This document shows positions 1 to 11,668 of a stretch of 64,000 nucleotides of DNA, piece by piece (position 1 is the stretch's first letter; each line of letters starts with the position of its first letter). Location of the stretch: NCBI GenBank assembly GCA_030847615.1, contig JAUMIR010000005.1:167366596-167430595 (forward strand), read 5' to 3'. The DNA is from Gambelia wislizenii. Lineage: Eukaryota; Chordata; Lepidosauria; Squamata; Crotaphytidae. The translations under genes and the position numbers were made by a program. The notes beneath the pieces were generated by a model, which ran no database searches, had not been told where the DNA came from, and saw only the letters and a list, made by a program, of their open reading frames with translations.

Positions 1-2180
1 AATTAATTTTTAAAAAATATGATTAATACGTATAACTATCATCATGTGGAAAATACGTTCTTTAGTAAATGAAAATTGGCAAACAAAATCAAAAAGCCAG
101 GATAACCCCTCCCTCCAAATAGCAATTCTGGTTTCTTTTTGTTTATATACATTTACTCTCATATAACAGGTTGACTTTTCCAATGCTACAGTCAAATATT
201 TTCTGTGGCAGGTGAAATTACTTGTTTGTGGGTGATGAAAATGGATAGTAAAACACTGCCAGCTATACAGAGATTTTATTATGTCATGTTATGAGGACAA
301 GTTCTGGCAAAATGCCTGTCTCAGACAGCACACCACAAAGCTCTGCCTGTGTTCAAAGCCTATAGAGGGATCAATGCAATCTCCACCATCCAGTTCTAGG
401 ATCAGCTTCTTTTTCAAGGACTTTAATCAGATATCTAGAAATCAACTAGAAATTAGCATGAGAGGGGCCAGAACTCTCCATCTTGAGTGTTTTTGTACCT
501 CACAGGAGCAATATGGGGTGGGTAGGATTAATATAAAATAGGTATCAATGTATGTGTTCTGAATATTCTCTAGACTAAGCAATGGAGAATTTGAACTTCA
601 TGACACACAGCATAATATACATACAGAATTCATGAACAGCTTAGTGGAATTCTTCATAAGCAGCAGATCTCTGAAAGCCAAATCCTTGAGACAAACGGGG
701 GACCCCCAAATATCCATTGCTGGCAACAAAAGGCTGACCTTGAAAGAATTTGGTTTGATCTAGTGCAACCCTTCTTACGATAATATTCTAATGAGGAGGA
801 TAGAATGTGTGGGTGGAGTGGGAGAGCCCAAGAAGGTTATCGAATTCTAAGCTGGAACAAGGGAACACGATAAGCTGTTCTTTTAGGGCTGGTGTCTGAA
901 TTGGTTGAGTTTGCACCTGGCCTCACCCACTTTGGTTTGGCCCCACCCCATGACTCCCAAATAGGAATTTGGCCACCAACATGAAAAAAAGTTCCCCACC
1001 CAATGGGATATATAAAGTTGGGAGATCAAGGAAAGACAGTTGAAGCTGGCAAAAAAAAAAAAAAAAAGGGAATTACTAAGAACCTCTATGTTTCACCAGT
1101 TGAGTACAGTCTCCGTCCACCTCTACTAATATGTAGGCTACATTCATCTTGCACTTGAAAGCTCTTGAACTTAAACCAAAACAAAAAAATATGACATCAG
1201 TTTCATGAATTTTTATATAAATATAAACAAATAAGCAAGCTAGCATTGGGTAAAACTAAAAGCTCTCCTTATGCCCTAATAATCGCCAGTGTTTATTCTT
1301 AGTGTTTCTGGGGCTGTTGTTTATTTCACAGCTGAAGACAAGATGCATTAACTGTCACCTGCAAGAGGAAATACAAAGTAAATCACAGATGGAAATGCTG
1401 TCTAACAATTACTCAAGTGTCAGGTGGAGAATAAACCATGAGGAGATGGTGGGAAATTGGGAAAAGGACATTCATGCTTTGGCAGGAGTGTGAAAAACTG
1501 CCAAATTGAAGCTCTTTAATATTCCTCCTTGTCCAAGGGATAAAAAAAGAAAGCCAAGTGCATTGAGAATGCCCTGTCATTCACAACAATTGCCAGCGGC
1601 AATGATGCTCTGATCATTTGTCTTTTGTTTTACTTAGTCATTCTTGGAAACATTTATCTTGAGCTGTGAGTCACTGAGATGAGCTTAAATATTTTCAGGG
1701 TGTTTTTTAAAAAAAATAAGAAAAGAAAATCAGCTTAGACAAACTTCTCTTCCAAAAGCCAAAGAAATTAACCCCAGGCAATGGTGGACCCGTAACCATG
1801 GAAAGGTGATTCTTCTGTTTAATGGGGATTTGGTCACAAATATACCCCCATCTATCTTCCTGACAATATATTCTTGAAGGGTGTTATTCTGTGACTAATA
1901 AATACTTGGAGAGATCATTACATGGCCTAGAAAAGGGTAAAATAAACCTGCAGTGGATGGAAGACAGCTACTTCCATCCAGAAAATGAAATCCACCTGAT
2001 TTGTGCCTAACACAGATGCACAGCCAACGAAAATACATATTACAATGTTCTTTTGGTCCCCAATGAAACTCAAGAAGGGCCACTAGTTGTACAGCACAAA
2101 AGATAATTGATGCAATAGTTAAAGAACTACTGAAACATTTCCAGATGGGTTTACATGTAATAGCTTAGAGCATTAAAGCA
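1..2180. other. Unassigned AT-rich intergenic DNA
   Basis: No gene, RNA or classifiable transposon is visible. Reading frames are short (under about 90 codons), lack family motifs and are scattered on both strands. A run of 17 A at 1051-1067 may be the tail of an old retroposon, but I cannot recognise the body next to it. Confidence 0.5.
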
Positions 2181-2221
2181 GGGGGTGGGGTCTAAACTGA
2201 GAGGGCAAACAGAGAGATGTT

Positions 2222-2310
2222 AGACTGCAACTCCCATCATTCTTTGCCATTGGCTAAGTTGGTCTGAGTTGATAGAAGCTGCAGTTCAACACCATCTGAG
2301 TTGCACTGCC
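2222..2310. repeat. Old short inverted-repeat element (hAT-MITE-like fragment)
   Basis: Contains ACTGCAACTCCCATCATTCT and, inverted about 50 bases later, GAAGCTGCAGTTCAACACC. This is the 'ctacaactcccatcat' palindrome typical of common squamate non-autonomous DNA elements. Both ends are eroded and no target duplication is visible. Similar fragments lie at 6.15, 12.95 and 54.1 kb. Confidence 0.45.
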
Positions 2311-2881
2311 ACTTTGAATCCCATTCAGGAAAAAAAACCCAGGATAATCAAATCAAATAAATAAAATAAAAATCTGAAGGGGGAAAATTGCACAGCCTTA
2401 GCATAAGCTTTCCTCATAACATGTTCGAAACTGACAGCTTCCTGTACCCACATATCTATAATCAGTATTGAGTTTGCACGCCATCTTTTTTCTCAATTAA
2501 TGGTATGCAACCTTTGCTAGATAACTCAGATATTTCCCTCCCACTTTCAAAAACAATGAGGATCCTAAAACTCTATTCTCTAGTAAAGGGGTGGTCAGAT
2601 AGCCCCCAATTGGTGCCAGGTGTAAAACTGTGACAAGATTTATATAGATTTGTGAGGTGAGATGTCTCAGAATATTCATGCCCAGCCGAAGAACTGGCAT
2701 TGAGTGCCAGAACTGTAGGTTGAATGCAAATATTTTCACACACAAATCTACTCTCTTTTTATCCTAAATTTCTTCCCTAGTTTAGGAATGATGGAGGCTT
2801 TCCACTGTCATTTTACAACAGTTGGAAGCACTGAGGGCTGGTGCTTTCCCTGTTAGTGGAGCAGTTGATCCACTCTGGGGA

Positions 2882-3094
2882 GACATCCACACTAGAAAAA
2901 TAATCCAGGTTGAAACTGGATTATTTGCTTGGCATCTTTCTATGGAAACCTGGGATTTGTAGCTTGGTGAGGCACTAGCACTCTTTGTCAGAGAAGGCTA
3001 AAGACCTTGTTAAACTATAAATCCCAAACTTCCATAGGAAGGAACCATGCAAATAATCCAGTTTCAAACTGGATTATTTGTGTCATGTGGATTC
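2882..3094. mobile_element. hAT-like MITE with subterminal palindromes
   Basis: Terminal inverted repeats of about 45 bp begin GACATCCACACTAGAAAAAT on the left, and the complement of the right end begins GAATCCACATGACACAAAT. Each TIR contains the self-complementary block AATCCAGTTTGAAACTGGATT (one variant base on the left side). The centre carries GGGATTTGTAGCTTGGTGAG and its inverse, as in widespread squamate hAT-type MITEs. It is non-coding, and its resemblance to the element at 18.6 kb supports the family call. Confidence 0.7.
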
Positions 3095-3191
3095 CCCCTG
3101 GGCCGGTTGCCCACGAGATTTGGCTGATTGTACATACTTTTTCTTTTATAATTTTTCCTATATGTTTCATTCGAAGCAACAATTTTGTATA

Positions 3192-3763
3192 CAGTAGCAC
3201 CCCAGTATCCAGGGGGGATTGGTTCCAGGGGCCCCTGTGAATGACATCCATGGATAATAGCAAATGCCCCGTTGCCATTCCCACGGGGCGATCCCACGGG
3301 CAAAGGGAGGCAGATCTACTTCTCCCCTCCCTTCACCCCTGCGTTGCCATTGTCGCCATGGGAGCGATCCCAGGGGCAAGGGGAGGCAGATCTACTCCTC
3401 CCCTCCCTTTGCCCCCATATTGCCATTGTCTCATAGGAGACATCCAGGGGTGCAATCCAGGGGCGAAGTGAGAAGGGAGACAGATCTGCTCCTCCCTTCC
3501 CTTTGCCCCTGCATCACCCTTCTCACCATGGGAATGATCCCGGGAAGTGATCCCAGGGATGAAGGGAGAATGGGGCAGGTCTATCCCTCCCCTCCCTTTG
3601 CCCCCACATCACCATTCTCACCATTAGAGTGGTCACTGGAGGTGATCCTGGGGGTGATGGGAGAAGGGAGGCAGATCTACTACTACTCCCCTCCTTCCCC
3701 CATCCACCCCCCTGTCTAATTGAATCAGCAGATGGCGAATCAGCAGATGCGGGGGTGCTACTG
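3192..3763. mobile_element. pogo/Tigger-like MITE carrying an internal minisatellite
   Basis: Flanked on both sides by TA (3190-3191 and 3764-3765), the expected target duplication of Tc1/mariner/pogo elements. The termini CAGTAGCACCCC and GGGGTGCTACTG are perfect 12-bp inverted repeats, with weaker pairing beyond. Between about 3250 and 3710 there are four to five imperfect tandem units of roughly 77-98 bp, each with a purine block, CAGATCTAC or a variant, and a CTCCCCTCCC tract. The 151-codon reading frame across the array is a by-product of the repeat and not a gene. It has the same architecture as the larger element at 55.2 kb. Confidence 0.7.
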
Positions 3764-3765
3764 TA

Positions 3766-5089
3766 GTTCCCTCTTTAGACTACTGTGGCAGTAAAGCTTT
3801 CTGTTTAACTCTGAAGCTGCTTGTTACGGAGTCTGAAGATGCTAGTCCATGACAACTGGAGAGAACCAAGGGCATCTGGTAGGTATCTCAGATGCCACTG
3901 AAAAAGTTACACTGGAACATAGCTACAAGGAGATTGCAACCAATAGGTTACTTAGAAACACACAGCTGCCCCGTGGGATTTCACAAGATGCAACATACCA
4001 CAGCAATGTGTCTCATTGTTATAAAATCAGAAGTTCAGAAAGACAAACCAAAGGATTTGGTAGTATTGTATCATAGTGTCCACAATGAAAGGTTCTGGAA
4101 TTAACTTCTCAAAAAGACAACTTGATCACATCTTTCAATATTACCCAGCAAGGCAGCAGTATGGGAGACAGTATGGGATACATTCTAGGCAAAACTAGCA
4201 ACCCTGGCTGAGGGATTTTGAGAGATGAAATCCAAAAGTAACATTTCTAAGTTCTGAGTGATGGATGCATTTTCAGATCACAAGGATTAGACCAGAGCAA
4301 CAACCTACATAAAATGACTGTGCACCCTAGAACATGCTCCAGAATAGAGGAGGCCCCATAGCAACGACAGGGATTTCATGAAAGTAACACGTTTGAAAAC
4401 TGATCTAGTTTCTTATCCTAAGGTGCCCCCTTGTGTTTACATAATGGAAGCAATTTTGTTTTCCTGTAGAGCAGTAGAGGCTCATGCCAGGCATTTAGTT
4501 TTCAAGCTACCTGATGGAAACTTCTTGGGGGGGGGGGTGCTTGAAAGAGAAATAAATGTAATAGTTCTGTGGACAGATGTAGCTTGAATAACAGCTAACT
4601 GCATATTCTACCCTAACCACAGAGCAATACTTTACCTTGGTCTCTGTGACTAGGGCTGTTCAGTCATGCTAGACTAAAGTAGCTCTTTTAAAAAGTTTTA
4701 AAAGGTGCTATAACAACCTTTCAGAAACAGGAAAAGGGGAGGACTTGGTGTACAATGTAATATGCAAGGGTTAGAGTTATCACCTGTTTGAACAAGAGCA
4801 ATACATTTCTATCAGCAGACATAAGCTTCCATTCTGCAAATCAATATCAGGGAATTTAGAAGATTAAATGTGTTCAATGAGCTGCACATTAGAGTTAATC
4901 TCAAAGTCAGTCCTCTAGTAAACTTGCTTCTGTCTGATACTATGTACTATACTGTCACAGAAAGTAATAAGCCAACACCAAGTATAGGAAAACCACTGTT
5001 GATAAGGACACCTTGTGAACAGCCATGGCTGAACTGGCTCAGGGTAGATAAGCAAAAATATTCAGCCACAGCATATTTTCAAGCATATT
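3766..5089. other. Unassigned region with one MITE half
   Basis: No gene found. At about 4205-4262 the sequence GAGATGAAATCCAAAAGTAACATTTCTAAG resembles one arm of the foldback element at 16.4 kb, so a decayed half-copy is likely. A run of nine or more G lies near 4530. Confidence 0.4.
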
Positions 5090-5932
5090 TTCAAGGCTAA
5101 ATTTCATATCTTGGTTTATTATTGGCACTCCATGTGGTTGGCAGTGGACCAGGGACTCCTAAGTAAGGGATCAAGGTTTGCTCAGAAAAAGTAAGGAAGC
5201 AGCCTGCTATAATTCCAAAGGAAACACCCAGGTAAGGATTAAGTGATCCCACTGGTACTGATGAGTTAGGGAGGAAATGGGCTAATTCTCCTGGATATAA
5301 ATAGAAATCAGTCATTCAATCACCCCATCGAGGTAGCTGGACACTCTTTGCTTGCAAAACTAGTCTTTCCTCTCATCTCTACCAAAAATAATAGAGGTTT
5401 GCCTGAGACCCATCAGTTTTAATGTTTCAGCCATTAGTAATCATTAACACATAGGGAGAATCCATTGTTTATCCATGGGAGACTCTGGCAGACATTGGAT
5501 TCCACTCAAATTCAGGGGGAATAATGAATATAAATATCACCCCAAAACACAGCCAAAGTGTGCGCAGATTCCCTTCCTCCTGTTCCAACTTCTACATGGA
5601 TCTCTGCTTGTCTGACAGGTATAGTATAACCCATCATCCTGAACTCTATTCCTCTATCCCAATACTTCCTACTTTCTTCATTAGCCTTTTTCAACTGCTT
5701 GAAGCCTGAGTGTATGCACATGTGTGTTCCCTTGATTATTTTTCAATAGAAAACATTTTTATTTCATCCCCTGGCTTGGAGTCTCACCCCCTGGCTTGGA
5801 GTACTGGTATATAGGTCAAAAGATCCCATCATTACCTGGCCTCTCACTGCCATATTGAGATAATTAAAATTCCCCATATTAGGATTCGGACACTAGTGGG
5901 CTCTTCAAGGACCCCATGCAATTCGGGTAACA
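5090..5932 (+). mobile_element. Solo LTR, family A (5' truncated)
   Basis: Aligns by eye over its length with LTR-like copies at 23.6, 35.3, 38.7, 56.8, 58.6 and 62.9 kb. It lacks the TGTTACC start but keeps the terminal GGGTAACA at 5925-5932. The centre has a TATA-like ATATAAATATCACC block near 5527, and the conserved GAAGCCTGAGTGT segment lies near 5700, followed by an A-rich polyadenylation-like region. It contains a tandem duplication of CCCCTGGCTTGGAGT (about 5768-5805) not seen in other copies. No internal region or primer-binding site follows. Confidence 0.7.
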
Positions 5933-6077
5933 AGCTACTTTTATCGGCTGTTGTGGATAGGAGCAAAGAAAAAAATGAAATGCAATGACATCATATCACA
6001 TGTTTTTGTTTATCAGGTTACATTGGTGAGGGGGAAGAGGAGGTAGAAGCCAGGCTTAGACTAACCCTCCTGGCTTC

Positions 6078-6138
6078 ATGCAAAATATGCAAAATTCATA
6101 CAAAATATGCAAAATGTATGCAAAATATGCAAAACATA
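6078..6138. repeat. AT-rich minisatellite (ATGCAAAAT-type)
   Basis: Six near-identical short units of the form ATGCAAAAT / ATACAAAAT follow one another directly. It abuts an eroded inverted-repeat element at 6145-6245 (CCCACTCCCATCAACCCTAG ... CTAGCAACATCTGGAGAGAC). Confidence 0.6.
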
Positions 6139-6144
6139 TAGACC

Positions 6145-6245
6145 TCCTGTAGTTGTTTGGGCTGTTACTCCCACTCCCATCAACCCTAGCCACCATAGCT
6201 AGTGGTATTTGCAGTCTAGCAACATCTGGAGAGACATGCATTCCC
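6145..6245. repeat. Eroded hAT-MITE-like fragment
   Basis: Carries CCCACTCCCATCAACCCTAG and TAGCAACATCTGGAGAGACA, matching the arrangement of the common lizard 'actcccatcatccctg ... aacatctggag' repeat. The ends are not defined. Confidence 0.45.
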
Positions 6246-6659
6246 GATGTACTATGATTTATAAGGTAAGGGATTATCTTCCTCCCTTCAGCTTCTTTTC
6301 CCAACCTTGCAAGGTTAAGGATCAGAATCTGTCTTATTGTCCTAGTTACTTAGCTGAGATTTAACCAGAATTTTCCAGATTGAATGTAACAAGACATTTT
6401 GGGTTAATACAAGCCAGAAACACAAGCACCAGAAATGCTGTGCAAAAAGGAAAGTGCTCAGCCTCTTGAAGCCAGGAAAGATCATATGAAGCAGACTATA
6501 GAGCTGTTGTTTCTGCTGTAGACACACATATCCTACAATGCCTGGTTTCACACATTTCCAGTCTCATGTCTCTTAAATATGGCCCTATACATGTTCTTAT
6601 ACTGATATATCATAGTCTTTATATTTTAGGCATATACCTTCAAAATATTAAAGGCTACA

Positions 6660-7580
6660 TAGGAGCCCATCATACCTTTTCTAGGGGCTTGGTTCCATGG
6701 TGAAAAAAAACTGAAGAATTCGCCAAGATTCCTAATTGTTTACATGCATTGTGGCACAAAGTCGCCTCTTTCAGAAGGAGGGGGGCACAAAAACCCATTA
6801 GTAACGCAATAAAGGATTTCGGGACTTTTCCTGACTTTTTTGAAAAGTAGCGCATTTTCGATAGTCTGAACAAGCATTACATTACGTGCTGTGTGAATTA
6901 CCAGCACTCTTTCGGATACATTCACAGCAGAGCTTTGCCATGATTGGTTGAACTCACCAGGGAGGGGTTTGGACAAGGAGGGGATGGAGGAAAGATCCAT
7001 GTTGTTTCCAGCCATGAAAAAGACAGTGAGTGCTAGCCTTGTGTGTGTGTCTTTCCTTCTCTCCCTCCCGCCTTGCTACTTTCAGTCTCAGTGTGTATGA
7101 ATGATCTAGTCTCCCCTCCTGAGTTTGCGTCGCTTCTCTTCTCCTTGTGCTTAGCCACGAAAAAGACTGGAGTGCTAGCCTTGTGTGTGTGTGTGTGTTT
7201 CCTTCTCTCCCTCCCTCCTTGCTATCTTGTGCCCAGCTGCTACGATCTGAAGAATTAAGCAAGCCTTTTTCAGTCTCTCTCTTGTGTGTGTGTGTGTGTG
7301 TGTGAATGTTCATCTCAGGCATTCCTGTGGTAAACAGAGGATGTGCTTGGGAGGCCACGCCCCCGTCTCAGTCTGTGTGTGAATATCAAAGTGGAACACA
7401 GCTGAAAACTAAACCGATAGATCAATTAAGCAATATATCATCGGAACGACGCACTACAGCTGCGAAACAGCGATAAAGCGCAAATTACTGCAATAAATAC
7501 TGTCATGTAACTGAAGCCTCAGATACATTCAAATGCTATTGCAACAATAAGAAGAATCAGGGGCATTAGAAAGAGGTCAG
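6660..7580. repeat. CpG-bearing segment with tandem duplication and GT tracts
   Basis: Unlike its surroundings, this stretch keeps several CpG sites (for example in ATCATCGGAACGACGCACTA near 7440). It contains two imperfect tandem copies about 142 bp apart of a block starting GAAAAAGAC and TGCTAGCCTTGTGTG (near 7016 and 7158), then (TG)n at about 7284-7303. No coding motif is seen. A recent non-autonomous DNA transposon is possible, but I could not establish terminal repeats. Confidence 0.4.
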
Positions 7581-7601
7581 ATGAGTCACATGACATCATC
7601 T

Positions 7602-8471
7602 CAGGGATTGTCTACACTAGCAAAAAATAATCCATCAGCAATTCAGAGGATTCTGCCCCAGAACTGCCCTGAATTCACTCCCTAAGTGCCACACCTAAAT
7701 ATACTGCACCTGATGTCCATACATCCCTGCCCAGATTCAAATTGGTACTGCTTTTTTTCTCCTTCTCCTTGGGGCTGGTGTTTTTTTGTTTGTTTGTTTG
7801 TTTTTGGGTTGTTGTTTTGTTTGTTTGTTTGTTTGTTTTTTGCCATTGCCTTCCTGGCCAAGCACCTTCCCAGCAGAGCCCCACTGGTGAAGTCACTTCC
7901 TCTGAGGTCAAAATGAGGCACCCAGCCATAAGATCAACAATAAGATGGTAGCCCAATCAACCCCCTTGTAGTTGATCTCATGACTGAGTACCTTATTCTG
8001 ACCTCAGAGGAAGCTACTTTGCTGGTGGGGTTCTGCTGGGGAGGTTCATGGCCACAAGGGCAGCTGCAGTCGCCCCAAGGAAAAAGAATTATTTTTCCTT
8101 TTCTTTTTCAATGTGGACAGCATGTTGAATGGCAGATTAGGAAAGAGAGAAGTGGCCTATGATCCAGAGAAACAGATGTCAAATGAAAAATCTTATTTAA
8201 AAAAAAGCTTTGTTGTAATTTTAGTGGCAATAAACCAACATGACGAATACCTCCCCCTGGAAGACTCTTGCTGCAACCCCAATGCAGATGGATACATGTA
8301 AGAAAGTCTGGGTTTTCCTGGAAACTGTGGAGCAAGAAGTTTTTAAAAAACACACTAAAGCCTACATGAGGCACTTCCATTGCTTAAACAGTCCTATGCT
8401 GTGTGTTCCTATCAAACCAGAATCGAGTCTGGATTCCCCCCACCCCTGGGGTCTGGTGTAGACAAGGCCTC
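7602..8471. mobile_element. hAT-like foldback element with (TTTG)n tract
   Basis: The left end CAGGGATTGTCTACACTAG pairs with the right end CTGGTGTAGACAAGGCCTC. Internally a second inverted pair (about 7869-7935 against 7972-8040, with CTTCCTCTGAGGTCA and TGACCTCAGAGGAAG) folds the element around AGTTGATCTC. A (TTTG)n microsatellite occupies about 7785-7842. The 8-bp flanks do not match, so the copy is old or the ends are mis-set. No transposase is encoded. Confidence 0.6.
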
Positions 8472-8638
8472 AATAAGTGCCCCTGCTGTGATGGACTCAC
8501 TTCCAGAGTTCTTAGGGGAAAAAGAACTCAGAAAGCCATACTTCTAGGCGCCTCAAAAATTGCTATTGTACTTCCTTCTGTGTGCATTAATGCCACTAGT
8601 ACCTATTAAACTCAGTACACAGTCGTGTAGAGCTAAAT

Positions 8639-9010
8639 TTTGAAGTGCATGTTCCCATCACAACAGTTCCCATAACCAGGCTTCCAAGATGAGTCCAAAA
8701 ACAGTCACATAAACAAGCAGCTATATAAATCCATTAGCACCAAACCATTTCTGGGGTTGTGATTTTCAGCAGGAGCAGGTCCTCTGAAAAGCTAGTGGCA
8801 GTTAACTGCCCATTATCGCCCCAGGACACTTTGCAATATTGTTGCTAGGAAAATCAGCCACAGACCCAGTGACTGTGAGGACTGCAGCTAAGCTCAAAGT
8901 GGAAAGGGAAGTCATAGATGATGTCATCATCCCCACTAATCAAAAAGTCCTCCTGTTTCTACCCAGAGAGCCCCGGCTCCACTACACTCCTGTTTTGTAC
9001 ATGACCATAA
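8639..9010 (+). repeat. Dispersed repeat, family D copy 1
   Basis: The 3' part (GATGATGTCATCATCC ... AATCAAAAAGTCC ... CGGCTCCACTACA) matches 12780-12925 (GATGATGTCAAATC ... AATCAAAAAGTCC ... AGCTTCACTACATCACTGG) in order and spacing. This shows two copies of one interspersed repeat of unknown class. Confidence 0.45.
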
Positions 9011-9149
9011 TGAACTGTGGATAAAGATAGAAAGAATATGTGACTATATTTGAAAAACAATTTAAAAAATGTGTTTCTTGAATGTCAAGAAAACCTGTTG
9101 CAGAGAATCCTGGGCTTACAAGAATATGTGTGTATACATTTTGTGAAAA

Positions 9150-9335
9150 AAATGCATATTATTATTATTATTATTATTATTGCTATTTCCTGCATAGAAG
9201 ACGCTGTTTTCTGTTCAAAAAAGTGAGTATCGCACAGAATAATTCCCCAGCTATAGCAATTTTTGCACAGAAAGTGTTGTTTTCTGTGCAATAAAGGTGC
9301 ACTTTTTGCACAGAATAAGTCCCGAACTGTGAATA
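9150..9335 (+). repeat. (TTA)n tract and TTTTCTGTGCA-type repeat
   Basis: (ATT)n at about 9156-9180 is followed by three spaced repeats of a TTTTCTGTGCA / TTGCACAGAA motif ending CAGAATAAGTCCCGAACTGTG. A related stretch ends GAGTAAGTGCCAAACTGTGG at 62690-62800. The class is unknown. Confidence 0.45.
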
Positions 9336-9654
9336 AGCATCAAAAACTGCTCAGTTTTTCAAGACTTTCTCATACCCGAAAGAAAATTGTTTAACTTAAT
9401 TGTTGCTTCTTTAAGAATTATCTTAATGAAAAATTGTATCCCTAGTTAAGGGATCTGTTCTGTCAGCACATGTTTTCTACCTTGATGTTGTTGGGATTTC
9501 ATGTTTCATTCTATGCTCTGCCAAATCTTAGGGGAGTGCAACCAAATTGTTCTTATTATAGCTAGTTTTCAAGGAAGTACCTTTCATATGGGGCTATGAT
9601 TAAATGACTTAATTAAATTCCTTCATTCTTGGATGAAGCTTAGAGTCTACTATG

Positions 9655-9740
9655 CAGGCCATGATCCTAGCTGGGAGTAAGCCTCACTGAACATGGTGTG
9701 TCTTGCCTCGGAGTAAATATATATAGGCATCCACTGTCAG
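9655..9740 (+). repeat. Dispersed 'GGGAGTAAGCCTCACTGAAC' repeat, copy 1
   Basis: Contains GGGAGTAAGCCTCACTGAAC and CGGAGTAAATATATATAGGC, the ancient repeat element common in reptile genomes with TTCTGAGTAAACATG. Diverged copies lie at 19024-19098 and 35170-35250. Confidence 0.45.
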
Positions 9741-11055
9741 CCTGCAAACTACTTCAATAGAATTGCCCTATTAAAAAGGACTGAGAGATAAAAGTGTTTG
9801 GGGGCTGTGAGCTTCCTCATCCATTCCTTTTGTGTCATGCCCTCTTTCTTCTGGAAAATTATAGTCATTTCCTCTGATCATACCTTTCAAATATCTTTTA
9901 CTGTGCTCAAAGCTGCCTCTATTAAAGTAGCTCTGCTACATATGTAATTCCGTCTCGTCTTCAGGCAAAACAGTCTGCCTTTCTTTTCAGCAATAACTCC
10001 TGTGGTTTCTTTAGGGCACGAGGCTCCTTCTACTGCTTGGACTTTTTTTGCACTCCAATTTTGGGGGCTTTTTTTTAAAACAGTCAACTTCTAATCAGCA
10101 AAATGCCAACATTTAAATACCTTGTACTCATTAATATATGCTTGTATTCATGCTGCTCATATATATATATATATATATATATATGAATGACACTGCAAGC
10201 AATGCGAATTCCTTTTAGAGGGTTGACTCATAAAGTACAAATATGATTAATGCCAATTTACTTGGTCTGACATTTCTGCAGCATCTGATTATCACCTAAT
10301 CAGACACTTAGCATGGCGGCATCTGATTGCCTTGAAGTTTCACATTTCTATTTAAAATGTTCTTGGCAGAGCCTAGAAATTTTATTTTTTTCCCAAGACC
10401 TGGTCATGGGTATACATCATCTGGACTTCCTAAAACTGATTGGATATTTCTCTATGAATAGACCTCAATCCAACAGCTCTCCTCTCATGTGTCTGGAAAG
10501 CCCTGTACAGAAAAACATAAACATTGCAGGACATGAGCCACCAGTGCAGGCCAGATATCAATGTGGACAGCCTTCTAAATTTAAGATCCAGATCCAGATT
10601 GTTAGTAGAGAGAACAGATTCGCTATCTCTTCTTTACAAGTATTGGGATGTGCGAGGAATCTGATTTCAATCTGAGGTCTGATGGATTCATCTCAGGCCA
10701 TGTTTGCAGACTATTTACAAGGAAGACACTATTTGCACTTGTGTGAATTCTCAGATTGGTGGAAGGCTCAAGGCACATATCACCTCTCCCCAATGAAAAT
10801 GTATAATTTGAAAAGTGTGCATAGTGACAAGGCACATGTTCCAAATGACTGCAAAAGCAACACTTCAGTTAATGGGGTAAATGTCTTCCACCAATATGTA
10901 CAATTTCAGACATGCATGTAAATGTGTGAGGCTGAAGAAAATAAGCCAAAGAAAGGCTGAAGTTCCTTCTCATTTTATGAAGAGGAGGAAGAGGGGATTA
11001 TCTGTGAATTTAGATTTTATAGCTTCACACATCCCTTGTCCTTACATGGTCTTTA
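9741..11055. other. Unassigned region with (AT)n microsatellite
   Basis: (AT)13 at 10159-10184. The 120-codon frame at 10313-10675 has no recognisable domain, no paralogous copy and no codon bias visible to me, and I do not call it a gene. Confidence 0.4.
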
Positions 11056-11059
11056 GGAC

Positions 11060-11668
11060 TGTGAGGTTGTCTAGATGGTGAAAAAACTCCTCACAGAATT
11101 CAAGGAGAATACCTTTTGTCCTAACAAATCCCATGGTGATTCGCCATTTTTGGAAGTGGGGGCCAAAAACTCCAAAAAGTACATGGGAAAAGGGTTTTTT
11201 TTTTTTTAACGTGTGGGAAATGCACATTCCTGCTTGTTAGGACAACCAAATTGCATCATAGCACGTTCCCAGATAAGAGCAGAAGTGGAAATTTGACTGG
11301 TTGTACATGTACGGGGGGGCAGGATTGCTGGTAATGTAGTGGCCAGAAGCACCATTTTGGAGTTTTATGATATTGATCACTATGGTATTGATCGCTGAGG
11401 TGACCAAACAGCTTTTTTAAATGGAAGGTCACACTTGTGCACTTTAGATTTACAATGGCAACAACTTGTGGAATATAATAACACAAGTAATTCACTCCCA
11501 GCCACCATCTTGATTCACAGGCATGGTTCCATGTGAACCTCAAACATGGATAGCTTTGCATACCAGTGATTTTTGCCCCAAAAAATGTGGAGACAAATGA
11601 AGGCTGCTGCAAATTTGTGTTAATGCCCAGCAATCCACATTATTTCCTCTCATCTAGACAAGCCCAGT
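11060..11668. mobile_element. Long hAT-like non-autonomous element, copy 1
   Basis: The inverted ends GGTTGTCTAGATG and CATCTAGACAAGCCC bracket about 610 bp. Internal landmarks shared with 34351-34964 and 51833-52465 are CCACCATCTTGATTCAC (inverted here), AAATGGAAGGTCACACTTGTG and TTTGGAAGTGGGGGCC. It is non-coding, and the 125-codon minus frame inside has no family motif. The target duplication has eroded. Confidence 0.65.

Noticed and set aside
3264..3719. 151-codon frame
   Set aside because: Lies inside the Tigger-like element's minisatellite and repeats with it; no start context or domain.
6954..7358. 134-codon minus-strand frame rich in His-Thr
   Set aside because: The His-Thr runs are translation of (GT)n microsatellites.
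10313..10675. 120-codon frame as a small gene
   Set aside because: No recognisable domain, no repeat relation and no visible splice or promoter context; length is within chance for 64 kb of six-frame translation.
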